Origin: an uncultured Clostridia bacterium
GTDB taxonomy: Bacteria; Bacillota; Clostridia; TANB77; CAG-508
Length of the DNA: 5,549 nt
Direction of reading: 5' to 3'
Assembly (NCBI GenBank): GCA_947631385.1
Contig: CANRLE010000067.1
Span: 1 to 5,549, forward strand
This document shows, one piece after another, positions 1 through 5,390 of this stretch. How positions within the stretch are numbered: the first letter of the stretch is position 1; every line of letters begins with the position of its first letter. Made by a program: the position numbers and the translations under genes. The notes below the pieces were generated by a model. The model saw only the letters and a list, made by a program, of their open reading frames with translations, did no database searches and was not told the origin of the DNA.

Positions 1-85
1 TTGCTATACTCACTCCTGCTAATATTAACAAAACTATTATTGTTATGACTAATGCAATTATTGTTATTCCTTTGTTTTTCTTCAT
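1..85 (-). CDS. Prepilin-like protein, N-terminal fragment (runs off the left edge)
   Basis: Only the first 28 codons are in the window. They read MKKNKGITIIALVITII and continue as a hydrophobic stretch ending LAGVSIA. This is a short basic leader, a Gly6 that would be the prepilin peptidase cleavage site, and a type IV pilin-like hydrophobic helix. Such N-termini are common on clostridial pilin or pseudopilin-like surface proteins. The glutamate normally found at mature position 5 is absent; Ala occupies it. The start is well supported: CCTCCC at 95-100 is a GGGAGG ribosome site on this strand, 9 nt before the ATG, and a TATAAT box lies about 35 nt upstream. The rest of the protein is unseen, so whether it is a pilin, a pseudopilin or a surface protein using the same leader cannot be settled. 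Confidence 0.8.
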   Translation of the reverse strand, partial: MKKNKGITIIALVITIIVLLILAGVSIA

Positions 86-118
86 TTACTTTTTCCTCCC
101 TTGTTTTATGTTATTTTT

Positions 119-149
119 ATTATACATATTTACTATATTTATATCACAA
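119..149 (-). promoter_or_regulatory. Probable promoter of the prepilin-like gene
   Basis: On the minus strand a perfect TATAAT (-10) lies at 119-124. A weak -35 candidate, TTGTGA, lies at 144-149 with a long 19-nt spacer. The predicted start near 112 gives a 5' leader of about 27 nt before the ATG at 85. The -10 is convincing but the -35 is not. It sits just downstream of the regulator's terminator, so the prepilin-like gene appears to be its own unit. Confidence 0.5.
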
Positions 150-178
150 ATAATTTGACTTTTGCAATAGTTTTTAAC

Positions 179-220
179 AAAAAAAAAGAGAATTATGGGG
201 CTGTCCCCAATTCCTCTTTT
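179..220 (-). terminator. Intrinsic terminator of the XRE regulator gene
   Basis: A stem pairs AAAGAG-AATT-TGGGG with CCCCA-ATT-CTCTTT around a short CTGT/ACAG loop. On the minus strand it is followed by nine T residues (179-187 as A on plus). It begins 2 nt after the stop codon of the XRE gene at 223. The short T run on the plus strand makes it weakly bidirectional. Confidence 0.9.
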
Positions 221-222
221 CA

Positions 223-549
223 TTATTTTTTATTAAAATACATAATTAAATATTCAATTGTTTTTTTATCCTCCTTTGATAATTTGTCAAATCCAGCTAA
301 AGAATAGGCTAAACTTTTATTTTCTTTTACACTTAAATACTTGCTGAAAATCTGATCTAATGTGACATGAAATAAATTACAAATGCGAATTAAAATTTCA
401 TATGAAGGTTTTGCTCTATCCTGTTCAATATCACTTATATATCTTACTGATACCTCTATACTTTCTGCTAATTTTTCTTGTGTATAACCATTACTTTTTC
501 TAATTTCTTGCAAACTTTTTCCAATCTTAATAGAACTTGACTTTCTCAT
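223..549 (-). CDS. XRE-family helix-turn-helix transcriptional regulator, 108 aa
   Basis: This is a small cytoplasmic DNA-binding repressor of the Cro/CI (HTH_3) type. Residues about 9-66 form the five-helix domain: IGKSLQEIRKSNGYTQEKLA, then ESIEVSVRYISDIEQDRAKP and the hydrophobic LIRICNLFHVTLDQIF closing helix. The TQEKLA to ISDIE segment (about 23-42) is the helix-turn-helix. The C-terminal 40 residues are charged, end KTIEYLIMYFNKK, and are probably a dimerisation tail without ligand domain. The start is supported by AGGAG at 557-561, 7 nt from the ATG. A strong terminator follows directly. The palindrome at 592-605 upstream suggests autoregulation. A small coiled-coil ORF lies upstream on the same strand, so they may be co-transcribed. 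The specific target is unknown. Confidence 0.93.
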   Translation of the reverse strand: MRKSSSIKIGKSLQEIRKSNGYTQEKLAESIEVSVRYISDIEQDRAKPSYEILIRICNLFHVTLDQIFSKYLSVKENKSLAYSLAGFDKLSKEDKKTIEYLIMYFNKK

Positions 550-561
550 ATTTTTTCTCCT

Positions 562-611
562 ATTTCATTTTTGTTTATCTTATCAAATTTTTTTATTGCA
601 ATAAATGAAAT
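562..611. promoter_or_regulatory. Candidate operator upstream of the XRE gene (14-bp palindrome inside a wider inverted repeat)
   Basis: TTTATTGCAATAAA at 592-605 is a perfect 14-bp palindrome. A second inverted pair, ATTTCATTT (562-570) and AAATGAAAT (603-611), surrounds the interval. The location, 13-62 nt before the XRE start codon, is where an autoregulated repressor would bind. TTGCAA in the palindrome resembles a -35, but I see no well-spaced -10, so I do not assign a promoter. AT-rich sequence makes chance palindromes more likely. Confidence 0.4.
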
Positions 612-644
612 TCGTTCGTACTTTATTGTATTTTATTTCTTATT

Positions 645-785
645 TTATAATTCTTCAATATATTTTTCTAATAGCATATCCAATATTTTCCTTTGTTCTT
701 CAATTTTCTCCTTTGGTTCTTCATTTTTTATCATTTTTTCGATTTCTTGTAATTTCTCTGCTATTTCTTCTTTTAAATTTTTCAT
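645..785 (-). CDS. Small highly charged protein, 46 aa, probable coiled coil
   Basis: An ATG at 785 opens a 46-codon frame ending in TAA. The product starts MKNLKEEIAEKLQEIEKMIK and ends LLEKYIEEL. Nearly half the residues are Glu or Lys, with Leu/Ile/Met at heptad-like spacing. That predicts one long amphipathic helix or two helices broken at Pro24. There is no signal peptide or Cys. The ribosome site is good: GAGG at 793-796, 7 nt before the ATG, which argues that it is translated. The stop is 95 nt upstream of the XRE gene on the same strand. It could be a partner or antirepressor of the regulator, or an unrelated small protein. I do not recognise a family, and composition alone cannot give a function. 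Confidence 0.6.
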   Translation of the reverse strand: MKNLKEEIAEKLQEIEKMIKNEEPKEKIEEQRKILDMLLEKYIEEL

Positions 786-870
786 AATTTCACCTCTTCA
801 TTATTTTGATTCTTTTTATAAATTTTATCCTAACATATATCATTTTTTATTAAAATTTTTTGCATAAATC

Positions 871-899
871 TTGACAAATCTGCTAATACTGTGTAAAAT
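871..899 (+). promoter_or_regulatory. Sigma-A promoter of the T-box/aspS transcript
   Basis: TTGACA at 871-876, a 17-nt spacer, then TAAAAT at 894-899. This is a near-consensus vegetative promoter. Transcription would begin at about 906, immediately before the T-box leader. Confidence 0.88.
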
Positions 900-905
900 A
901 ATACT

Positions 906-1120
906 TATTAAAAATAAAGCATTTACGTTTGTACAATGAAAGCCATAGAAGTTACTTGTAGAGAATAAGGGTCACTGGCTGAAAGCCCTTTAAGGTCAAC
1001 CTATAAAGCGAAACACATTGGAGTAATTTTAAATAAAGTGGAAAATCCAAATGATTTTCAAGCTGGGTGGTACCGCGGAAAAATTTATTTCGTCCCTGCA
1101 TATAGCAGTGGACGTTTTTT
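906..1120 (+). ncRNA. T-box riboswitch (tRNA-sensing leader) of aspS
   Basis: T-box leaders bind an uncharged tRNA: its anticodon pairs a specifier codon in Stem I and its NCCA end pairs the antiterminator bulge, allowing read-through. Visible parts are: the Stem I base TTACT (952-956) with AGTAA (1022-1026); a GTAGAGA element (958-964); the specifier loop region around 1009-1019 before GGAG (1020-1023); a Stem III hairpin GAAAAT/ATTTTC (1041-1059); and the core T-box GGGTGGTACCGCGG (1065-1078). By the usual spacing of five bases between codon and xGAG, the specifier is AAC (1012-1014, Asn). One base later gives ACA (Thr). No GAC or GAT lies at the site. The tRNA-end pairing bases are TGGT (1068-1071). 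Identification as a T-box is secure; the specifier is less so. Confidence 0.95.
1091..1120 (+). terminator. T-box conditional terminator hairpin
   Basis: CGTCC-CTGC pairs with GCAG-GGACG around an ATATA loop with one bulged T, followed by TTTTTT. The CGTCCC 5' arm is also the sequence that pairs the GGG of the T-box core to form the competing antiterminator, as in other T-box leaders. It lies 40 nt before the aspS start. Confidence 0.9.
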
Positions 1121-1160
1121 ATATTCAAACATCCACTAGCAAAACATAGGAGGTAAAAAA

Positions 1161-2909
1161 ATGAAAGAATATCGAACTTGTACATGTAATCAAATTCGTT
1201 TAGAGGATGTTGGAAAAAAAGTCAGAATTGCTGGTTTTGTTCAAACAATACGTGACTTTGGAGGTCTTGTATTTTTAGATATTAGAGATATGTACGGAAT
1301 AACACAAGTAGTTACTTCTGGTAAAGAAGAAGATGTGGACTTTGCTTCACATATACCTTTAGAGTCTTCTGTAAGTGTATATGGCGAAGTTAAGAAAAGA
1401 GATGAAGAAACAATTAATCCTAAATTGGAAACTGGTTTGGTAGAAATTCGTATTGAAGAAATTACTATTTTAAATAAAAGGACAAAAGCACTTCCTTTTG
1501 AAATAAATTCAGATCAGGAAATAAGGGAGGATTTAAGACTTCAATATAGGTTTTTAGATTTAAGAAATGATAGACTAAAGAATAATTTAATATTAAGAGC
1601 TAAAGTTCTTCAATTCTTAAGAAATGAAATGATTAATCAAGGATTTCTAGAGGTACAAACGCCAATACTAACTAGTTCTTCCCCAGAAGGTGCTAGAGAT
1701 TACTTAGTGCCTAGTAGATTACACCCTGGCAAATTTTATGCTTTACCACAGGCACCACAGCAATTCAAACAATTGCTAATGGTTTCTGGAATTGATAAAT
1801 ATTTTCAAATTGCACCTTGTTTTAGAGATGAAGATGCAAGAGCAGATAGAGCACCTGGAGAATTTTATCAACTAGATATGGAAATGTCTTATGCAACTCA
1901 AGAAGATGTTTTTGCTGCAATCGAACCAGTTATGTATCATACATTTCAAGAATTTTCTAATAAAAAAATAGTTTCTTATCCCTTTCCAAGAATAGCTTAT
2001 AAAGATGCTATGCTAAAATATGGTTCTGATAAACCAGATTTAAGAAATCCTTTAGTGATTATTGATTTATCTGAATTTTTTAAAAAATGTACATTTAAAC
2101 CTTTTATTGATAAAACAGTTAGAGCAATTAAGGTTCATGGACACTTTTCAAAAGGATTTCATGAAAAATTATTGCAATATGCAACAAGCATTGGTATGCC
2201 AGGACTTGGATATTTGGAAGTACAAAATGATTTGAGTTTTAAAGGTCCTATTGATAAATTTATTCCTGAAGATTTAAAACCAGAATTAATAAAATTAGCT
2301 GACTTAAAACAAGAAGACACTATTTTCTTTATTGCTGACAATCCAAAAAGAGCTACAGAACTTGCTGGGCAAATTAGACAAGAACTTGGAAAAAGATTGG
2401 AATTAATTGATGAAAATACATTTGCCTTTGCTTGGATTGTTGATTTTCCAATGTTTGAAGAAGATGAACATGGTAAACTTGCTTTCAGCCATAATCCATT
2501 TTCTATGCCGCAAGGTGGTTTAGAAGCCTTAACAAATCAAAATCCATTAGATATTTTAGCATATCAATATGATATTGTATGTAATGGTATTGAACTTTCA
2601 TCTGGTGCTGTTAGAAATCATGATATTGAAATCATGTTAAAAGCCTTTACAATGGCTGGCTATACAGAAGATGAGGTAAAGACTAAATTTGGTGCATTAT
2701 ATACTGCATTTCAATTTGGTGCTCCTCCCCATGCTGGTATCGCACCAGGATTAGATAGAATGCTTATGCTATTAACAGATTCTGACTCTATTCGTGAAGT
2801 TATTGCTTTTCCACTAAATAGTAAAGCTCAAGATTTGATGATGGGAGCTCCTAGTCAGGTTAGACGTGACCAATTAAGAGATATCCATATTCAAATAGAT
2901 TTAAAATAA
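1161..2909 (+). CDS. aspS: Aspartyl-tRNA synthetase (class II), probably non-discriminating
   Basis: This cytoplasmic enzyme charges tRNA-Asp with aspartate using ATP and is essential for translation. The 582 aa match the full bacterial-type length. Order: N-terminal OB-fold anticodon domain (about 1-105, with RDFGGLVFLDIRD), catalytic core starting near 140, class II motif 2 FRDEDARADR (221-230), a GAD insertion in the middle, and motif 3 GLDR (530-533). The sequence after motif 2, APGEFYQLDMEMSY, resembles the alphaproteobacterial subtype and not the PEFTQID of the E. coli type. At the discrimination sites it has Phe33 (Leu in E. coli) and Glu83 (Lys in E. coli), so residues alone are inconclusive. 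With the Asn-type T-box, I infer that it may also make Asp-tRNA-Asn for GatCAB amidation. The start is set by AGGAGGT at 1148-1154. Confidence 0.97.
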   Translation: MKEYRTCTCNQIRLEDVGKKVRIAGFVQTIRDFGGLVFLDIRDMYGITQVVTSGKEEDVDFASHIPLESSVSVYGEVKKRDEETINPKLETGLVEIRIEEITILNKRTKALPFEINSDQEIREDLRLQYRFLDLRNDRLKNNLILRAKVLQFLRNEMINQGFLEVQTPILTSSSPEGARDYLVPSRLHPGKFYALPQAPQQFKQLLMVSGIDKYFQIAPCFRDEDARADRAPGEFYQLDMEMSYATQEDVFAAIEPVMYHTFQEFSNKKIVSYPFPRIAYKDAMLKYGSDKPDLRNPLVIIDLSEFFKKCTFKPFIDKTVRAIKVHGHFSKGFHEKLLQYATSIGMPGLGYLEVQNDLSFKGPIDKFIPEDLKPELIKLADLKQEDTIFFIADNPKRATELAGQIRQELGKRLELIDENTFAFAWIVDFPMFEEDEHGKLAFSHNPFSMPQGGLEALTNQNPLDILAYQYDIVCNGIELSSGAVRNHDIEIMLKAFTMAGYTEDEVKTKFGALYTAFQFGAPPHAGIAPGLDRMLMLLTDSDSIREVIAFPLNSKAQDLMMGAPSQVRRDQLRDIHIQIDLK

Positions 2910-2912
2910 AAA

Positions 2913-2955
2913 ATTGCCATTAGGAATTTTCTTTTCCTTTGGCAATCTTTTTTTT
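2913..2955. terminator. Bidirectional terminator shared by aspS and the ibrAB operon
   Basis: ATTGCCA (2913-2919) pairs with TGGCAAT (2940-2946), and AGGAA (2922-2926) with TTCCT (2934-2938). A run of eight T follows on plus (2948-2955), and a T-rich TTTTTTATTTT on minus. The hairpin starts 3 nt after the aspS stop. It contains the last codons and the stop of ibrB, so the convergent units meet with almost no spacer. Confidence 0.85.
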
Positions 2956-3475
2956 CTTATCTTTTCGATTTTCTTCAAATTCTTCCCATGATTTGCTAAA
3001 TTTATGATTAGCAAACATTTCTTTTAATCCCGTAATTTGTTTCAATCTAATAATCTCATCTAATTCCATTCCTAAATGTTCAGATATTTGTCCTTCTGTC
3101 CATCCATGTTCTGTTAATGTTAAAACAATGTGTGACATATCCACTATTTGGTGAGTTCCGTCTTGCTCTGTTATGCCTTATTGTACTTGCCATACGATTT
3201 TCTAAGTCTTTATTAATAGTAACAATTGGAATTTCTTTTAAATGAAAATATTCTTTAGCACATCTATAACGGTGAAATCCATCAACTACTATATACATAT
3301 CTCTTTCTTTATCATAATATGCTACAATAGGTTGTGTATATCCATCTTCTTCAATTGAATGCTTTAATAATTGCATTTCTGGAGGTGCTACTTTGTTGGG
3401 GTTATAGTCATTAGCCTCCACTTTGTTAATATCAACCATTTTTACGTTTAATACTGGAAATTCTATTTTGCTCAT
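2920..3475 (-). CDS. ibrB: IbrB-like ParB-fold protein, interrupted by a +1 frameshift at CGG
   Basis: IbrB proteins carry a ParB N-terminal domain and are encoded with IbrA. In E. coli the pair is linked to expression of eib immunoglobulin-binding genes; the biochemistry is unsettled. Frame-0 residues 1-105 contain YNPNK (24-28) and the ParB-type VVDGFHRYR (63-71), then TIRHNRAR (98-105). Frame 0 then meets CGG and becomes unrelated sequence ending at 3080. Skipping one base (3160) restores the expected family sequence, RGTHQIVDMSHIVLTL, then a helix-turn-helix-like GWTEGQISEHLG, IIRLKQITGLKEMF and a Lys-rich tail. The fused product is 184 aa, a normal length. The second half has no ribosome site before its GTG or ATG, so it is not a separate gene. 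GGA at 3486-3488, 10 nt before the ATG, is a modest ribosome site. It is a pseudogene unless the shift is recoded. Confidence 0.85.
3157..3163 (-). other. ibrB frameshift site: AGA-C-GGA
   Basis: Read on the minus strand, frame 0 is AGA CGG AAC TCA. The family needs AGA GGA ACT CAC (Arg-Gly-Thr-His of HNRARGTH). The extra base is C, plus-strand G at 3160, in codon 106. There is no homopolymer at the site. A weak AAGG lies about 15 nt upstream. Confidence 0.85.
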
Positions 3476-3500
3476 TTTTATTATGTCCTTTCTTTTCTTT

Positions 3501-3881
3501 TTAGTCTTCTGCCATCATTTCTCCCATATAAATTACTACAAAGTTCTTGTACTCTTGATCTTTGTTAATTTTAAAGCCACTTTTTTCATATGTTTCTAAA
3601 TATCTATTAGGTACGGTACTATATGTAATATTTTCTTGTTTTTTTATTTCTTTCAATATTGATTCCAGATATTTTTCCTTAGTTGTATAAATATTTTTTA
3701 TGACATTTTTGCGAACTGATACAAATGCTGCTACCTTTTCTTGTTCTAAGTAAATATACCATTCTTTGTCATCATCATCATAAATCCTATCACTAGTTTG
3801 TTTTTCAACTAATCTTGAACCGAAAAACTTTCCCATATATTCATAAAATTTTTCATCTTTATTTGTAATCTTTTTTACCAT
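3501..3881 (-). CDS. Small GNAT-like protein within the ibrA-ibrB operon, 126 aa
   Basis: The fold signature looks like the second half of a GCN5-related N-acetyltransferase. There is a WYIYLEQEKVAAFVSVRKN strand pair (41-59), a helix YLESILKEIKKQ (71-82), then PNRYLETYEKSGFKI (91-105) and YKNFVVIYMG (111-120), matching the usual ExYxKxGF followed by a final strand. The acetyl-CoA pyrophosphate-binding (R/Q)xxGx(G/A) loop is not visible between strand 4 and helix 3. It is therefore either a degenerate acetyltransferase or a GNAT-fold binding protein. It is soluble, with no signal peptide. Translation is probably coupled to ibrA: AGGAGG at 3890-3895 overlaps the ibrA TAG stop and lies 8 nt before the ATG. 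ibrB follows 25 nt later. There is no in-frame CGG and the frame is intact, unlike both neighbours. Substrate unknown. Confidence 0.65.
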   Translation of the reverse strand: MVKKITNKDEKFYEYMGKFFGSRLVEKQTSDRIYDDDDKEWYIYLEQEKVAAFVSVRKNVIKNIYTTKEKYLESILKEIKKQENITYSTVPNRYLETYEKSGFKINKDQEYKNFVVIYMGEMMAED

Positions 3882-3893
3882 ATTATTAACCTC

Positions 3894-5184
3894 CTAATTA
3901 CAATTTTTTAATATTATTTTTTGCAAAGTTTTATCATCAGTTTTTGTTTTTCTAGTCAGTAAATTGTCCCATTTATGTATAAGCTCTAATAATTCTTTGT
4001 CATCATTTTTTGTTTGAGCAAAAGATAATCTTTTTAAGTAAAAATCATTTTTCTCTAATGCTCTTGCTATTCTTCGCCATGATATTACTTTCTTTTGATT
4101 TTCTAATTTGTGTTCTGCTGTATCAGGAATTTGGTCTTCTGGCACACCATATTTATTTTTATACCAATATATAAATTTTTTTATTTTTCTATAATAATGC
4201 ATCATTAAATCCCAATTGTAAATTCCTATACTCTCTAATAAAAACACTGTATATTCTTGCCAAGACATAAATTCTGGTTTACAAGATTTGATATTTCCTA
4301 ATGCTGTTGATTTACAATAAATATTTCCAAAATTAACACCGATTAACACGATTTAACACTTTCGTCCATGTATCATATTCTAAAGCTCTAAATTGATCTA
4401 ATCCATTTTTTTGGTCATCACCATAAGGTTGACACAGTCTTTGTTCATAAATGCTTACACCATTTTTATACATCAATTCATAAATGTAATTAAATTTTAA
4501 GTCTAACTGGCTGACTGCTCCCCAAATATCATCTGCTGACCAATCATAAATAGGATAAAAATTATATACATCTATATGTTTTTCATTTACTTTAAGTTTA
4601 GTTGTCCAATTATAGTTGTTAAATGTAATTTTTTTATCTTGAAAGGCAATGGTTCTAAATCTGTTTAAACTTTCATCTGTTCTAATTCCTATACCACAAG
4701 CAACTTTTCCCTGATATTTTTCTTGATACCAACTAGCAAATTGGACAATAAATTCTTCAAATTCTTCTCCTTTTTTGAACCATGGAAATGGACAATTATG
4801 AATGTTAATGCTATCTTCTGGCATACTTCTTACCCATAGATGCTTGCTTTCTTCTTCCCAGCAAATCCACTTTGGTTGTAGAACTGATATTGCATTTCTT
4901 AATGCCATTGGTAAAGCAATATGATAAAAATCTCTAATCTGTGATAATCCTTTTAACTCTTCTACATGTTCTATTGTATATCTATATTGAGCTTCTAAAT
5001 CAATATATAATACATCAAATTTTTTTCCCATTTTTTTAGCAACTCGATTAGCTAGTTGTACCATAACTGAACTATCTTTTCCACCACTAACACTAAAATA
5101 GATATTATCAAAATTGGTAAACATTATTTCTAATCTTTCTAATGCTGCATCAAGTACATTTTTTTCTAAATATATTTTTGGCAA
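3894..5184 (-). CDS. ibrA: IbrA-like PAPS-reductase-family protein (DUF3440), interrupted by a +1 frameshift at CGG
   Basis: IbrA proteins pair a PP-loop ATP pyrophosphatase domain of the PAPS reductase/DndC kind with a DUF3440 region. The reaction is unknown. Frame-0 residues 1-281 carry the PP-loop SVSGGKDSS (31-39), WICWEEE (107-113), NCPFPWFKKG (130-139), GIRTDESLNRFRT (166-178), YPIYDWSADDIW (210-221) and RLCQPYGDDQ (249-258). Frame 0 then reads CGG TGT TAA and stops at 4333. Skipping one base (4341) continues as GVNFGNIYCKSTALGNIK, then WRRIARALEKNDFYLKRLSF, the expected C-terminus, ending at 3894. The fused product is 429 aa, typical of the family. The start is an unusual TTG with GAGG at 5194-5197, 9 nt upstream across an all-A spacer; a TAA lies upstream in frame, so no ATG is available. 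First gene of the operon. Confidence 0.88.
4338..4344 (-). other. ibrA frameshift site: AAT-C-GGT
   Basis: Minus-strand frame 0 is GTT AAT CGG TGT TAA. The family needs GTT AAT GGT GTT AAT TTT (VNGVNF). The extra base is C (plus G at 4341) in codon 282, though an extra T giving AAC GGT would encode the same residues. The site lies between two copies of GTGTTAAT, so replication slippage is a possible origin. Confidence 0.85.
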
Positions 5185-5213
5185 TTTTTTTTTCCTCTTT
5201 TCTTATATTTTAG

Positions 5214-5242
5214 ATTATAACATTTTTGGAGAACTCTGTAAA
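5214..5242 (-). promoter_or_regulatory. Promoter of the ibrA-GNAT-ibrB operon
   Basis: On the minus strand TTTACA (-35, 5237-5242), a 17-nt spacer and a perfect TATAAT (-10, 5214-5219). The predicted start near 5207 leaves a 5' leader of about 23 nt that is mostly ribosome site. No other promoter is evident before the GNAT or ibrB genes, supporting one transcript. Confidence 0.82.
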
Positions 5243-5298
5243 GTTTTGTCGTAAATAAATTCATATTTTTTTTTCATATATAATAAAAATGTTATAGT
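5214..5298. repeat. Inverted repeat flanking the ibrA promoter region
   Basis: ATTATAACATTTTT at 5214-5227 and AAAAATGTTATAGT at 5285-5298 are inverted copies matching at 13 of 14 positions, 57 nt apart. The first copy contains the -10 of the ibrA promoter. It may be a paired regulator site or AT-rich coincidence. A small ACAAA-TTG-TTTGT palindrome lies at 5309-5321. Confidence 0.4.
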
Positions 5299-5327
5299 AT
5301 TAGTGTTACAAATTGTTTGTGTTTTAA

Positions 5328-5352
5328 TAAGAAAAGAGGCTATTTAAGCCTC
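5328..5352 (-). terminator. Intrinsic terminator of the HU gene
   Basis: GAGGCT (5336-5341) pairs with AGCCTC (5347-5352) around a 5-nt loop. On the minus strand it is followed by TTTTCTTAT. It lies 38 nt beyond the HU stop, separating HU from the ibrA promoter. Confidence 0.82.
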
Positions 5353-5390
5353 CCCTATGAATTCATATATTTATATTTTCTACAAATATC

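Noticed and set aside
101..307. 68-aa plus-strand frame
   Set aside because: Hydrophobic, AT-driven frame across a promoter, terminator and the XRE gene on the other strand; no ribosome site.
571..867. Two overlapping Phe/Ser-rich plus-strand frames
   Set aside because: They are the antisense of the Glu/Lys-rich 46-aa gene; poly-F/S composition is the mirror of GAA and AAA codons.
849..877. Minus-strand promoter (TTGTCA, 17 nt, TTTAAT) for the 46-aa gene, overlapping the aspS -35
   Set aside because: The -10 is poor and the -35 is just the reverse of the aspS TTGACAA; not distinguishable from AT-rich background.
952..1185. 77-aa minus-strand frame
   Set aside because: It lies across the structured T-box leader and its product matches nothing; it is antisense to a known RNA element.
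2159..2341. 60-aa minus-strand frame inside aspS
   Set aside because: Antisense shadow of a well-conserved coding region.
2920..3144. Second half of ibrB as an independent gene
   Set aside because: No ribosome site before the GTG at 3144 or the ATG at 3138, and the family sequence runs continuously across the break.
3158..4341. CGG reassignment to another amino acid (for example Trp or Gln) as the explanation
   Set aside because: Reassignment would change a residue but could not restore reading frame; both sites need a one-base shift.
3894..4349. Second half of ibrA as an independent gene
   Set aside because: The only start is a GTG inside the break with no ribosome site, and the motifs continue one family domain structure.
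5271..5298. Divergent plus-strand promoter (TTTTCA, 16 nt, TATAGT)
   Set aside because: Weak -35, short spacer and no plus-strand gene downstream; it would only run antisense into the HU gene.
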